Shown: positions 41,218 to 50,398 of the stretch, piece after piece
Layout of the letters: each line of letters begins with the position of its first letter
How positions within the stretch are numbered: the first letter of the stretch is position 1
NCBI GenBank assembly: GCA_016931255.1
Contig: JAFGFG010000009.1
Coordinates: forward strand, 1-64,000
Direction: 5' to 3'
Length of the DNA: 64,000 nt
DNA from: Candidatus Aenigmatarchaeota archaeon
GTDB taxonomy: Archaea; Aenigmatarchaeota; Aenigmatarchaeia; QMZP01; JAFGSV01
Program-made: the position numbers and the translations under genes
The notes under the pieces: generated by a model
What the model was told of the DNA's origin: nothing
Seen by the model: the letters and a program-made list of their open reading frames with translations, nothing else
Databases searched by the model: none

Positions 41218-42990
41218 CTACTCCACATAATAGTATGCATTCCTGCTCTTCTGCTCGCTGTCCTTCTGCGAGTCCGGCTTGTTCGCGCGCGCTCTTCCTG
41301 TCTGCGGGTCGCGCCTGAATGTGATGCCGATTTTCCTGAGGAAGTGGTTCATGCCGTCCTTTGAGTTCATCGGCGCCATGCCGTGGCCATGGACACCGCG
41401 CTTCCCGTCGAATATCATGAGCCTGTCAGACATGGCATCGAGAATCTGCAGGTCGTGGTCAACTATGAAAGCGGCAAGCTCCTTGCTTTCTATGACCTCG
41501 CGGATGAGCTTTGATGCGCGCAGCCTCTGCTCGACATCAAGGAATGCAGTCGGCTCGTCCATGAGAAGTATGTCGAATTCCTTTCCAAGCGTCGCTGCTA
41601 TGGACACACTCTGCATCTCTCCTCCTGAAAGCGATGAAAGTTTCTTTTCCATGAGCCTATCAAGGTCAAGCATATGGATAATTCTCTGCTTCATCGTCTT
41701 GTCAGTCATCTCCTTCTGCAGGTACAGCCTGACTGTCAGGCCCTTTTCGTCATCATCCAATTCTATCCTTTGGGGCTTGTATGCAAGCTTCATCTTCCCA
41801 AGAGCTTCCCCGTTGTCAGGCTTGACATTGCCTGTAAGCATATTTATGAAAGTGCTCTTTCCGGTTGCATTGGGACCTAGTACCCCGATGATTTCACCCT
41901 TGTAAAGATTGCCGCTGTCTGTTTCCAGTGAGAATTTATCAAACTTTTTCGTGAACCTGGGAAATGTCAGGAAATGCTTGGTCTTCAGTGTATTCTTCAT
42001 GCCTTTCCTGAAGATTATTTCTTCGTCCCTGAAGCGGACGTTTTCCTCTTTTATCATACCTTCAAGATACGTGTTTATGCCGACCCTGACACCATAAGGC
42101 TTTGATATCACGCCGAACACAGCCGGCTTTCCATAGAGCATGTGCACCTGGTCTGCGAGGTAATCGGCAACAGCAAGGTCGTGCTCGACAACCATGACCA
42201 TTTTGTCCTTCGAAAGCATGCGTATGGCTGCAGCGACCCTTAGCCTCTGCTCCACGTCAAGGTAGGAGCTCGGCTCGTCGAAGAAGTACAAATCAGCATC
42301 CTTCATCATCGTTGCGATAACAGCCAGCAGCTGGAGTTCGCCTCCTGAAAGTGTTTTGATGTCCTTGTTCATTATGCTTTCTGTCCTGAGTATATCCGAG
42401 AGTTTACTGAGTTTCTCCTGATTCTCCATCTTTGAGAAAATATCTGAAACATTTCCTTTGAATGTTTTCGGTATCTCGTCGATGTTCTGGGGCTTGTAGG
42501 CTAACCTAACATTGCCTTTCTGCAATTCAGTGAAGTAGTTCTGGAGCTCGCTTCCCTTAAACATGTCCATTATCTGGTCGAATGGGACATCCTTATCAAT
42601 AAGTCCGAGATTTGGCTTCATCTTGTCGGACAGTATCTTCACAGCAGTAGACTTTCCAATTCCGTTCTGTCCTATCAGTCCAACAACCATTCTGGGCTTT
42701 GGTATCGGAAGCCTGAATAGCTGGAACTGGTTTCTTCCGTATCTGAAAACAGGATTCTCCTTCAGTTCGCCCGGAAGGTTGACAATGGAAATTGCTTTTG
42801 TCGGACACTTGTTGACGCATATGCCGCACCCTATGCATAACAACTCATCTATGTTGGGCTTGTTGTCATCACTGTTTATGGTTATGCATTCCTCTTCAGA
42901 CCTGTTCACAGGGCATATCCTCTTGCAGAGATGGCTGCATGTGGTTGGCTTGCATAGTTCCCTGTCTAAAACCGCGATTCTCTTTGGCAT
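41218..42990 (-). CDS. abce1: ABCE1/Rli1 ribosome-recycling ATPase
   Basis: 590 residues. The N-terminus holds two 4Fe-4S sites (CKPTTCSHLCKRICP; CIGCGICVNKCP). Two ABC domains follow, with Walker A GQNGIGKST and GPNATGKST and signatures LSGGELQ and LSGGEMQ. It splits ribosomes after termination and is universal in archaea and eukaryotes. ATG 42990 (MPKRIAV) is the family start. The longer frame overlaps the upstream KH-protein gene by 4 nt, so coupling is possible. Confidence 0.97.
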   Translation of the reverse strand: MPKRIAVLDRELCKPTTCSHLCKRICPVNRSEEECITINSDDNKPNIDELLCIGCGICVNKCPTKAISIVNLPGELKENPVFRYGRNQFQLFRLPIPKPRMVVGLIGQNGIGKSTAVKILSDKMKPNLGLIDKDVPFDQIMDMFKGSELQNYFTELQKGNVRLAYKPQNIDEIPKTFKGNVSDIFSKMENQEKLSKLSDILRTESIMNKDIKTLSGGELQLLAVIATMMKDADLYFFDEPSSYLDVEQRLRVAAAIRMLSKDKMVMVVEHDLAVADYLADQVHMLYGKPAVFGVISKPYGVRVGINTYLEGMIKEENVRFRDEEIIFRKGMKNTLKTKHFLTFPRFTKKFDKFSLETDSGNLYKGEIIGVLGPNATGKSTFINMLTGNVKPDNGEALGKMKLAYKPQRIELDDDEKGLTVRLYLQKEMTDKTMKQRIIHMLDLDRLMEKKLSSLSGGEMQSVSIAATLGKEFDILLMDEPTAFLDVEQRLRASKLIREVIESKELAAFIVDHDLQILDAMSDRLMIFDGKRGVHGHGMAPMNSKDGMNHFLRKIGITFRRDPQTGRARANKPDSQKDSEQKSRNAYYYVE

Positions 42991-42995
42991 GTGAA

Positions 42996-43490
42996 TCACT
43001 CAGATGAAAATTCAGCATTCTTTCCGTATACGAGCTTTATTATCCTGCTGAAATTCTGGGGGCTTATCCTCGGCCTCCCGTGCGATGCGGTTACCCTGTA
43101 GATTTCCTCACCGTCTTTGTAGATTGTATTGACAGAAACAACCCTGAGTGGCATGAGAAGGCTTGAGGCGAAATCCTTGATGTCGGATGCTTCCTCGACG
43201 ACCTTGACACTCTTCCCTAGTTCCTTCTCAAGCTTCCTGGCATTCTGGCCCCCTGCGCCTATCACATTCGGAGCATCACCCTTTCCGCATATTATCACAG
43301 CCATGTCAGGAGACTCGACAACATCCACTATGCTCACATCCTTGAGTTGTTTCTTTTCACCGGATAGTTTTAGAAGAAACGACGATACCTTTACAACTGT
43401 CTCGCTTACTTCCCCTCTTTTGACCTTTTCTTCGCATGACCTGCAAAGGATGCCTGATTTCAGGCACATCTCGCATACGGGCGTTTTCAT
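42996..43490 (-). CDS. Zinc-ribbon plus KH-domain RNA-binding protein
   Basis: 164 residues. Four cysteines at the N-terminus (CEMCLKSGILCRSC) suggest a zinc site. The centre (VIICGKGDAPNVIGAGGQNARKLEKEL) is a KH motif with its GxxG-type loop. The C-terminus ASHGRPRISPQNFSRI is basic. It is a NusA/KH-like archaeal protein, often beside abce1. It probably binds rRNA or the ribosome; inferred from neighbour and domain. Confidence 0.8.
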   Translation of the reverse strand: MKTPVCEMCLKSGILCRSCEEKVKRGEVSETVVKVSSFLLKLSGEKKQLKDVSIVDVVESPDMAVIICGKGDAPNVIGAGGQNARKLEKELGKSVKVVEEASDIKDFASSLLMPLRVVSVNTIYKDGEEIYRVTASHGRPRISPQNFSRIIKLVYGKNAEFSSE

Positions 43491-43557
43491 ACCAAAACCT
43501 CTACAAGAAGATTTATAATAGTTTGTAATTTATAAGAGCCGCCGCATAAGATTTACT

Positions 43558-44400
43558 ATGGCAGAAAATTGGTACGGCACAATGAAGAAATGCATGAAAG
43601 ATTCATTCAAAACCCTTTCTGCAATTCAGTGGAAGAGCAACATAGTAACAGCACTGAAGATGTCCATAGAGCCAAAGAGGTTCGTGCCTTTTTTCTTCAT
43701 CCAGTCTGCAATCATACTTCTCACTCTTCTCCTTACCGGAGACACAATATCCGGTAACATCGCTTTTCTGGATGCCGGAATAATGACTGCGGATGTCCTG
43801 CTTCCTGTAATAGGGATGATGATGGCCTTCGGTGTTCTCATGATTGTCAATGTCTGGATAACCGGTGCTATGATATACCAGGCAAAGAGCCCCAAGGAAT
43901 ACAGGGAGAGCTTCCGTCTGGCTTTCGGAAAGCTGCATCATCTTATCATAGCGATGTTCATTGTTTCGTTAATATCCAATCTCAGTAGCATGGTACAGTA
44001 CATCGGAGCCCTTTTCGTGCTGCTGTTCACATTGATGTTCTTGTTCGTGAACCAGTCAATAATGATAAGCGGGAACAGTTTCCTTGAAGCGCTGAAAAAC
44101 AGTTCCAGGACATTCTGGGGCAAGAAGATTGCTGTTCTGTCATCCTTCGTGGTCGGAATGGCAGTGACCTTTGCTATAGTTGGAATCTCAAGCATCCCGC
44201 TGCTGGGCGTCTCTTTCATGCAATACCCATTCCTTCTTGACGGCAGCACAGTCGCTGAACTGGAAACTTTGACTGACACGCCCCTGATGTACGCTGCGTC
44301 AGTGATCATTCTTCTCGGAATAGCGATATCAACAGTCTTCAGCATAAGGTTCATCACAGATGTCTATCTCCAGCTGAAGAAAAAGAAATGGGCATTCTAA
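43558..44400 (+). CDS. Six-helix membrane protein, unknown
   Basis: 280 residues. After a ~40-residue polar N-terminus there are about six hydrophobic segments, including FFFIQSAIILLTLLLTG and FVVGMAVTFAIVGISSIPLL. The end is basic (LKKKKWAF), inside by the positive rule. A repeated SFLEALKNSSRTFWGKK-type amphipathic segment recalls DUF4013/DUF7544-like archaeal membrane proteins, a weak resemblance. Confidence 0.6.
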   Translation: MAENWYGTMKKCMKDSFKTLSAIQWKSNIVTALKMSIEPKRFVPFFFIQSAIILLTLLLTGDTISGNIAFLDAGIMTADVLLPVIGMMMAFGVLMIVNVWITGAMIYQAKSPKEYRESFRLAFGKLHHLIIAMFIVSLISNLSSMVQYIGALFVLLFTLMFLFVNQSIMISGNSFLEALKNSSRTFWGKKIAVLSSFVVGMAVTFAIVGISSIPLLGVSFMQYPFLLDGSTVAELETLTDTPLMYAASVIILLGIAISTVFSIRFITDVYLQLKKKKWAF

Positions 44401-44432
44401 GGATTTTTATATCCCTCCGAAAAGAATAGACT

Positions 44433-45590
44433 ATGCTTCTTGGATTTGTGGGGCTTCCGAACAGCGGAAAGTCAACTATGCTCAAGGCTGCGACACTGGC
44501 AGATGTCCAGATAGCCAATTATCCTTTCACCACGATAGAGCCCAATCAGGCTGTCGGATACCTGATAACAGACTGCCCGTGCAGAAAGCTCGGTGTTTCG
44601 TGCAATCCCCAGAACTCGAAATGCCTGAACGGAAAGCGGTGGATACCAGTGAAGCTTCTGGATGTCGCAGGTCTTGTTCCGGGTGCCCATGAGGGCAAGG
44701 GCCTTGGCAACAGGTTTCTCGACGACCTCAGGCAGGCCGATGGTCTCATACATGTGCTGGATGCATCAGGACTCACTGACTCTGAGGGCAAACAGCGTCC
44801 ATCAGACAATCTCTGGGACCCAGAAAATAACATAAAGGTTCTTGAAGGGGAGATAGACGAGTGGCTTTTTGACATCATACAGAAGAACATAGAGAAGGTC
44901 GAGAACCTCGCGCGCATGAAAAAGATACCTGTGGAAAGGCTGCTCGGTGAAAAGCTGTCGGGCCTTGGCATAAACGAGGACGACATAAAACGTGCTTCCG
45001 GAAAAGCTGACATGAAGAGCAGGGAATTCGCAACCATCCTGAGGAAGGAGTCAAAGCCCATCATGATAGCTGCGAACAAGATAGACAAGGAAAGCGCCAG
45101 AAATAATTATGAATCTATAAAATCAAAGCGCCAGAATGTGATACCGACTTCAGCTGATTTCGAGCTCGCTTTAAGGGAGGCCGCTGAGCACGGCATGATA
45201 GATTACCAGCCAGGTGACAGCGACTTCAGCCTGAAGGGCGATGTGAACGAAAAGCAGAAGGAAGCACTTGAGTTCATACGCAGAAATGTCCTCAAGGTCT
45301 ATGGCTCAACCGGCGTCCAGAAGGCGCTCAATTCAATGGTTTTCGACATGCTCCATTATATTCCCGTCTATCCTGTGGCCAGCATAAGCAGGCTCTCGGA
45401 CTCAAAAGGCAACGTGCTTCCGGATGTGCATCTCGTGAAGAAGGGCACCACGATGAAGGAGCTCGCCGGAAAGGTACACAGCACAATGGCTGACAAGTTC
45501 ATAGGCGGGCTGGACCTCGACAGGAAGAAGGTCGGTGCAGACCACGAGCTTAAAAGCGGGGATGTTGTGGAAATAATATTTTCAAAGTGA
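44433..45590 (+). CDS. OBG-family GTPase (YchF/Ygr210-type) with TGS domain
   Basis: 385 residues. G1 is GLPNSGKST, the switch region ANYPFTTIEPN, G3 DVAGLVPGAHEGKGLG and G4 AANKID. A cysteine-containing insert (CPCRKLGVSCNPQNSKC) between strands is typical of the archaeal Ygr210 subgroup. A C-terminal TGS domain ends in GADHELKSGDVVEIIF. Likely ribosome-associated. Confidence 0.92.
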   Translation: MLLGFVGLPNSGKSTMLKAATLADVQIANYPFTTIEPNQAVGYLITDCPCRKLGVSCNPQNSKCLNGKRWIPVKLLDVAGLVPGAHEGKGLGNRFLDDLRQADGLIHVLDASGLTDSEGKQRPSDNLWDPENNIKVLEGEIDEWLFDIIQKNIEKVENLARMKKIPVERLLGEKLSGLGINEDDIKRASGKADMKSREFATILRKESKPIMIAANKIDKESARNNYESIKSKRQNVIPTSADFELALREAAEHGMIDYQPGDSDFSLKGDVNEKQKEALEFIRRNVLKVYGSTGVQKALNSMVFDMLHYIPVYPVASISRLSDSKGNVLPDVHLVKKGTTMKELAGKVHSTMADKFIGGLDLDRKKVGADHELKSGDVVEIIFSK

Positions 45591-45594
45591 TTTT

Positions 45595-46326
45595 ATGCTT
45601 TACCTGATAGGTCTTGGGATTGGTAACGAAGGAGACATCCCAGTCCGCGGGCTTGAGGCATGCAGGGCATCGGACCATGTTTTTCTTGAGCTCTACACAG
45701 CGAGGTGGCCCGGAAGCCTGAAGAAGCTCGAGAAAGCTGTTGGGAAGAAAATCAATATGCTCCAGCGCTCTGACATCGAGGAACATGTATCAAAGCTTGT
45801 AAATCTTGCAAAGAAGAAGAAGGTTTCAGTCCTTGTGGCAGGCGACCCCCTTAGTGCCACAACGCACCTGAACGTTCTCATGGAAGCGAAGGAGCAGAAA
45901 GTCAGGACAGAAGTTATTCACAGCTCGTCCATACTCACAGCAGTTGCAGAGACAGGACTTTCCCTCTATAATTTCGGCAGGACTGTTACAGTAGTCGCTC
46001 CTGCAAAGGATTACGCTCCGACATCTTTCTATGACTATGCGGTTGCCAATAGCAATCAGGGGATGCATACACTCTTCCTTCTGGACATAGACATGGACAC
46101 GTCACAGGCCATGGAAGTACTGCTCATGATAGAGAAGGAGAAGAAAAAGAAGCTCTTCAGCAGCGACACCAGACTTATAGCGTGCAGCGGGCTTGGCTCG
46201 GGAAAATCCGTAATCCGGTACCGCATGGCAATAGACCTGCTCAAGAGACCACTCGGGCCGCCGGCTGTGCTGATACTTCCCGGAAAGATGCATTTCACCG
46301 AGGAAGAGTATCTCAAATCCCTCTGA
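45595..46326 (+). CDS. dph5: Diphthine synthase
   Basis: 243 residues. A tetrapyrrole-methylase-fold methyltransferase that trimethylates the 3-amino-3-carboxypropyl histidine of aEF2. The N-terminal LYLIGLGIGNEGDIPVRGLEA, VLVAGDPLSATTH and SSSILTAVAETGLSLYNFG are family signatures. It follows the GTPase by 4 nt. Confidence 0.95.
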   Translation: MLYLIGLGIGNEGDIPVRGLEACRASDHVFLELYTARWPGSLKKLEKAVGKKINMLQRSDIEEHVSKLVNLAKKKKVSVLVAGDPLSATTHLNVLMEAKEQKVRTEVIHSSSILTAVAETGLSLYNFGRTVTVVAPAKDYAPTSFYDYAVANSNQGMHTLFLLDIDMDTSQAMEVLLMIEKEKKKKLFSSDTRLIACSGLGSGKSVIRYRMAIDLLKRPLGPPAVLILPGKMHFTEEEYLKSL

Positions 46327-46409
46327 TTCTGATGCTTTCCCTGATACCGGTTCTGAAAATTCAAAAACATCAATTTTTCAGTTAAAAACGATATCATGCG
46401 TCCAATAAC

Positions 46410-46446
46410 AAGGCTTATAAAGCCTTATGTTAAGTATAATTAACAT
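46410..46446. repeat. Two adjacent inverted repeats
   Basis: AAGGCTT-ATA-AAGCCTT (46410-46426, perfect) is immediately followed by ATGTTAA-GTATAA-TTAACAT (46427-46446, perfect). They lie in the 232-nt gap before the HEXXH cassette, ~65 nt upstream of its TATA box (TTTATAAA, 46511-46518). They could be operators, a terminator for dph5 or a recombination site. The rest of the gap shows nothing else recognisable. Confidence 0.6.
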
Positions 46447-46558
46447 CCGGAAACATCAAAAAACGCACATTTTTTCGAGTAAAATCGACATCAGTAAAGC
46501 AACAATAACCTTTATAAAGACCAAAAGTAACTACTATATAGGGATAAATTAGGTGAAT

Positions 46559-47164
46559 ATGATGACTAAGGAAAAAATTGTTCAGGATGGAAGAGAGGAG
46601 ATTTCTGTAGCTTTCGGTCCGCAGAGTTTCAAAAAGGCTGAGAATGAGCTTTTTTCTGAGAAGATAGACCCTGTCAGGGCAAGGAGCTTCTGGGGAGAGG
46701 TTGGAAAGGCTGCAATAGAGATAGGCAAGGCTGTAGCCACAAGACCCACAAGGGCCAGGGCAAGGATTGGCGCTTATGATATTCTGGGTGTAGGTGTTGA
46801 AGAGAACAAGATTCCTTCTTACAGGAACGCTCTCACAACCACATACACCAAGGTCGGCAATGATTACCTTCAGAAGATAACAGGAGAATTTGGTAAATTC
46901 GTCTACGGTGCAAATGACAATGGTGATATTTACGTGAACAGGAATCTTGACATAGCTGATGAGAAGGCCACAAACCTTCACGAGTATGCGCACACGGACA
47001 AGCCTCATGCAGGCGAGACAGAGGTCGAGGCTACCGGAAGGGCTTATGCTGAATACATAGCTGATAACGACTACAGCGGCCAGATAAGGGAGCTTGCAAG
47101 AGCTGCCCTTATAGGCTTTGAAAAAGTGGAGGGAAAGTCCTTTAACGGGTTTTCCTACAATTAA
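46559..47164 (+). CDS. HEXXH putative metallopeptidase
   Basis: 201 residues. The zinc motif HEYAH is at 141-145 (ATNLHEYAHTDKPH), with an acidic stretch GETEVEATGRAY just after (candidate third ligand E at 153, 155 or 157). There is no signal peptide. ATG 46559 follows TAGGTGA; a GTG two codons before is less likely. First gene of a three-gene cassette with good Shine-Dalgarno sequences, between dph5 and the pilus-like locus. Substrate unknown. Confidence 0.65.
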   Translation: MMTKEKIVQDGREEISVAFGPQSFKKAENELFSEKIDPVRARSFWGEVGKAAIEIGKAVATRPTRARARIGAYDILGVGVEENKIPSYRNALTTTYTKVGNDYLQKITGEFGKFVYGANDNGDIYVNRNLDIADEKATNLHEYAHTDKPHAGETEVEATGRAYAEYIADNDYSGQIRELARAALIGFEKVEGKSFNGFSYN

Positions 47165-47175
47165 GGGGAATTGAT

Positions 47176-47358
47176 ATGATGACAGTAAAACTTCAGAGGA
47201 TGGCGAAGTACGCGAACGATGTAGACCTGCTGATGTCACTTGTGACACAGAAGGGCCTGGACCCTTTCGCAGAAGAGAGGAAGAACAGCATGCTCTATCA
47301 GCTCGAGGCTGAGGAGATTACTGCTGACAGCGTTAAAAATCTTATGGAGAATGCTTAA
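47176..47358 (+). CDS. Small helical protein (60 aa), unknown
   Basis: 60 residues, probably two or three helices (KLQRMAKYANDVDLLMSLVTQ, LYQLEAEEITADSVKNLMENA). No motif. Second gene of the cassette, 11 nt after the metallopeptidase, so a partner or inhibitor of a neighbour is possible from position only. Confidence 0.55.
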   Translation: MMTVKLQRMAKYANDVDLLMSLVTQKGLDPFAEERKNSMLYQLEAEEITADSVKNLMENA

Positions 47359-47371
47359 AGGAGTGATTACT

Positions 47372-48256
47372 ATGGGAAGACTTGACAAGCTTTACGATGA
47401 AAGCATAATGATAAAAAGGCCTATGAAGGGAACTAGAATTGGTAGCATAGGCAAGATGATTGTGAACAAAGTCGGAGAAGAGCTTGTCAAAAAAATTCCT
47501 GATTCTTCTGGTGCAGGTATTCTTAGCGGTGTTTACAATTCAGCGAAGAACGGTCTTAGGGAAACACTTCAAGCAAAGAAGCATAAGTATGGTAAGGATG
47601 CATTTGAGAATCCCATATCTGGACTTAATAAGATTGTCCAGAATGGATGGTCTCTTTATCACCTCAAGGACGGTCTCACTACAATGGACAGCGTTTACAC
47701 TGTCGAGAGGGGTGGCGCAGAGTATATGATTTATATGCAGGGAGATGGCGAGAGCTTAAGCACCGCAGATCTCTCTTACATGGCTGACAATGTGAAAGGA
47801 AAGGAAGCGGAAGTTGAAATGAGTCTCTACAACAGTCTGGAAAAGTTCAAAGACGACGACTCAGTTGAAGCTGGCGTTTACGAAGAGCTTACAGACAACG
47901 ACGCAAAGCAGACGATGGATAAAAACAGAGTACCATCTGAATACAGGCGCGCAGAGCTTTGGTTATTCGGAAAGAAGGGAAAGAGGACAGTCGTTGGCAC
48001 AGCATCTGACGGTTCAAAAATAATAAGATACGAGAAGCCTTCTACAGCTGACTTTCTTAAGTATTATGGAAGAATGGATCTCATGTACAGTGCACTTTCC
48101 ATGACTGCAGCTCCTGCTGAAGGTATTCTTTCAAACCAGGCTAAAGAAAACCTCTATGTGTCAGAAGCGGTAAACAGCATAGAATCAACAAAGAGGGCCT
48201 ACGGTGGTGGGGCAAATCCACTTGCGCCTCACTCAATATACAGGAATGTCGCCTAA
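47372..48256 (+). CDS. Unknown protein (294 aa), third gene of the cassette
   Basis: A soluble protein. The basic, glycine-containing N-terminus (RPMKGTRIGSIGKMIVNKVG) is followed by alternating short strands and helices (MIYMQGDGESLSTADLSYMA; RTVVGTASDGSKIIRYEKPS). No signal peptide, membrane helix or catalytic motif. ATG 47372 follows AAAGGAGTG. It is co-expressed with the HEXXH protein and precedes the pilus-like locus by 39 nt. Confidence 0.6.
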   Translation: MGRLDKLYDESIMIKRPMKGTRIGSIGKMIVNKVGEELVKKIPDSSGAGILSGVYNSAKNGLRETLQAKKHKYGKDAFENPISGLNKIVQNGWSLYHLKDGLTTMDSVYTVERGGAEYMIYMQGDGESLSTADLSYMADNVKGKEAEVEMSLYNSLEKFKDDDSVEAGVYEELTDNDAKQTMDKNRVPSEYRRAELWLFGKKGKRTVVGTASDGSKIIRYEKPSTADFLKYYGRMDLMYSALSMTAAPAEGILSNQAKENLYVSEAVNSIESTKRAYGGGANPLAPHSIYRNVA

Positions 48257-48295
48257 AATCCAAACTTATTAATCTTTCTTTGGTCATTAATTATT

Positions 48296-48961
48296 ATGGC
48301 TGATATTCTCACTATGCTGCAGCAGCTTCTCTGCTACGGGAACTACTCGTGCATGCAGGAGTTTCAGCAGTACATGTACCAGCCTGTTGAAGGGCTGTTT
48401 TATGCGATATTCTTTCCCGTTGTTTTCATAATAATTTTCATATACATAATAGCTGGCACTGTGGGCCAGTTCAATAGGGGAATAAGACTTCTTGTGGCAA
48501 TGGCTGTATTTGCTTTCATAATATTACAGGGATGGTACGGATTCTTCATTTCACTGAGCAAGATGTGGCTCATTATCATAGTGCTTTTGGGATTCCTTTG
48601 GATGCTGCTGCATACGTTTGTCGGCAGAGGCCGTGGTGAAGGCACTGCCAAAGGAAGAACAGGCGGCCACGACGGGTTTAAAATCGCTGGTATAGATGTT
48701 GGTGGTGCGGTCTGGAATAAGCTTACTGGCACCACCGGTGTCCAGCTTGAAACGCTTAAAGCGGATATTGATACGCTTGAATCAACACCAGTAGGCATGC
48801 ACGGAATAGATGAGATGACTTCAAGGATAAACGGAAAGCTGCTTGAGCTTAGAGGCGACCCTGCGAAGTACGGCCTTGACAAGGGTAAAGTTGACAAATT
48901 AATGCATAGATACATGGATTTATGTAAGAAAAAGGGTGTGAAGGCGAACCTTCCTAAATAG
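48296..48961 (+). CDS. Membrane protein of the pilus-like locus (221 aa)
   Basis: Three or four hydrophobic segments in residues ~35-110 (IFFPVVFIIIFIYIIAGTVG; LWMLLHTFVG) precede a soluble C-terminal domain of ~110 residues with GIDVGGAVWNKLTG and a helical tail. Two cysteines (CYGNYSC) lie near the N-terminus, probably outside. First of four consecutive membrane-protein genes before the ATPase. Role inferred as part of the envelope machine. Confidence 0.65.
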   Translation: MADILTMLQQLLCYGNYSCMQEFQQYMYQPVEGLFYAIFFPVVFIIIFIYIIAGTVGQFNRGIRLLVAMAVFAFIILQGWYGFFISLSKMWLIIIVLLGFLWMLLHTFVGRGRGEGTAKGRTGGHDGFKIAGIDVGGAVWNKLTGTTGVQLETLKADIDTLESTPVGMHGIDEMTSRINGKLLELRGDPAKYGLDKGKVDKLMHRYMDLCKKKGVKANLPK

Positions 48962-48969
48962 GTGATTAG

Positions 48970-49407
48970 ATGGCACTCGATTTCACAGCACTGGAAACGC
49001 TTCTCCCCTTCCTTCTGATACTCGCTGTTTCATACGGGGCTCTCGAGACAGTGGGAATGTTCAGGAACAAGGCCGTGAAGGCCATAATAGCTGTGGTTCT
49101 CGCGTTCTTTGCTATTTCCAATTCCATGACAGTCACTTACATAAACGGCCTGCTTCCGTATGCAGCCATACTTTTCATAATTTTCTTTGGCATAGGCTTC
49201 GTCAAGAAATCACTCAGCGGTGGGCAGAAGGACAACGAGCTGATAATAATCATCATAGTGCTGGTCATGCTGTTCGTGGGCTCGCTGTACACAACGACAA
49301 GCGATTTCAATATGTACCAGTACAACGAGCTTGTATGGATAGCCGGCATAGCTGTCATAGGTGCGATACTGTATGGCGCATACAGAATGAAAGAGCCTGT
49401 AAGGTGA
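48970..49407 (+). CDS. Polytopic membrane protein (145 aa)
   Basis: About four hydrophobic helices. It begins MALDFTALETLLPFLLILAVSYGALE, a layout also seen in the next two proteins (an amphipathic start, a helix with L-PF-L, then Y-G/S). It lies 8 nt after the previous gene. Probably a paralogue of the products at 49412 and 49798; unknown function. Confidence 0.65.
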   Translation: MALDFTALETLLPFLLILAVSYGALETVGMFRNKAVKAIIAVVLAFFAISNSMTVTYINGLLPYAAILFIIFFGIGFVKKSLSGGQKDNELIIIIIVLVMLFVGSLYTTTSDFNMYQYNELVWIAGIAVIGAILYGAYRMKEPVR

Positions 49408-49411
49408 TTTA

Positions 49412-49747
49412 ATGGCGGCATTCGAGACCATGGTACGGTTTCTTGAGTCACTTGGTGTCTTCAATTACCTTGCTTTCGTTCTTCTTATCACAATTCTCTA
49501 TTACTCTTTCGAATACATTCTCAGGAACATAAAGGCGCTCGAAAAGAGGCAGACTCACAGGATGATACTGGCAGTAGTACTGTCAGTTGCCGTGACTGCG
49601 CTGATGTACGTCATTTTCTTTCCTGTGGCCGGCTCAGTAGGCATGGTTGTCGCTGGTATTGTTTTCATATCTGCGGTTTTCTTCCTTCTGGCTGCAACAG
49701 GCATGAGGCTCGGAGGAATGGACATTCCCTCCCTTTTTCGGAAGTAA
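49412..49747 (+). CDS. Polytopic membrane protein (111 aa)
   Basis: Three hydrophobic helices. The start MAAFETMVRFLESLGVFNYLA resembles that of the 186-residue protein that follows (MGLFETMVQNMQRMEFFQYL). A basic loop LEKRQTHRM separates helices 1 and 2. Separated by 4 nt from the gene before, so co-transcribed. Confidence 0.65.
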   Translation: MAAFETMVRFLESLGVFNYLAFVLLITILYYSFEYILRNIKALEKRQTHRMILAVVLSVAVTALMYVIFFPVAGSVGMVVAGIVFISAVFFLLAATGMRLGGMDIPSLFRK

Positions 49748-49797
49748 CCGGCTCAATACCATGAAAGTTTATAAGTCTTCCCACGCAATAACATTTT

Positions 49798-50358
49798 ATG
49801 GGACTATTCGAAACAATGGTTCAGAACATGCAGAGGATGGAGTTCTTCCAGTATCTCTTCCCATTCCTGCTCGCATTCGCTCTTCTTTACGGGCTTATGC
49901 AGTGGGCATTCAAAGAAAACCTTGGCGGTAGGAGGGTGCATACGCTCATAGCGATTATTCTTTCATTCTTCGTAATGCTTTATTCGAGCTACAACACATG
50001 GCTTTTCGCGCTCCTTACAACCACTTCAGGCATATGGCTTGGGCTTGCAACAGTTGCACTTCTGTTAGTGCTCTTCGCACAGCTCCTTGGCATAGACATA
50101 GGTTCAATGCTGAGTGGCGCCGGGGGAAGCAAATACCCATGGATAAAGTGGATAATCCTCCTCATCATTGTCTGGATCGTTCTGTCAGCGTTCCTTGGAT
50201 ACGCAGGTATGTCAGCATGGCTTCCATACTGGCTTACAGGCAGTGATCTTTGGACAGTGCTTCTCGTAGTCGTCATCATAGGTGCAGTCTTCTACTTCGT
50301 TGGTGAAGACAGCGGCAAATCCAGCGGTGGCAGCGACGATAAGGCGAAACCGAGTTAA
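49798..50358 (+). CDS. Polytopic membrane protein (186 aa)
   Basis: About five hydrophobic segments and a hydrophilic Ser/Asp/Lys tail (GEDSGKSSGGSDDKAKPS). The start LFETMVQNMQRMEFFQYLFPFLLA is shared with its upstream neighbour. No enzyme motif. It ends ~40 nt from the convergent coiled-coil gene. Likely a membrane component of the pilus-like machine. Confidence 0.65.
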   Translation: MGLFETMVQNMQRMEFFQYLFPFLLAFALLYGLMQWAFKENLGGRRVHTLIAIILSFFVMLYSSYNTWLFALLTTTSGIWLGLATVALLLVLFAQLLGIDIGSMLSGAGGSKYPWIKWIILLIIVWIVLSAFLGYAGMSAWLPYWLTGSDLWTVLLVVVIIGAVFYFVGEDSGKSSGGSDDKAKPS

Positions 50359-50398
50359 TTTTTTACACTTTTTCTCTTTATTTCAGAATTAGATGAAG

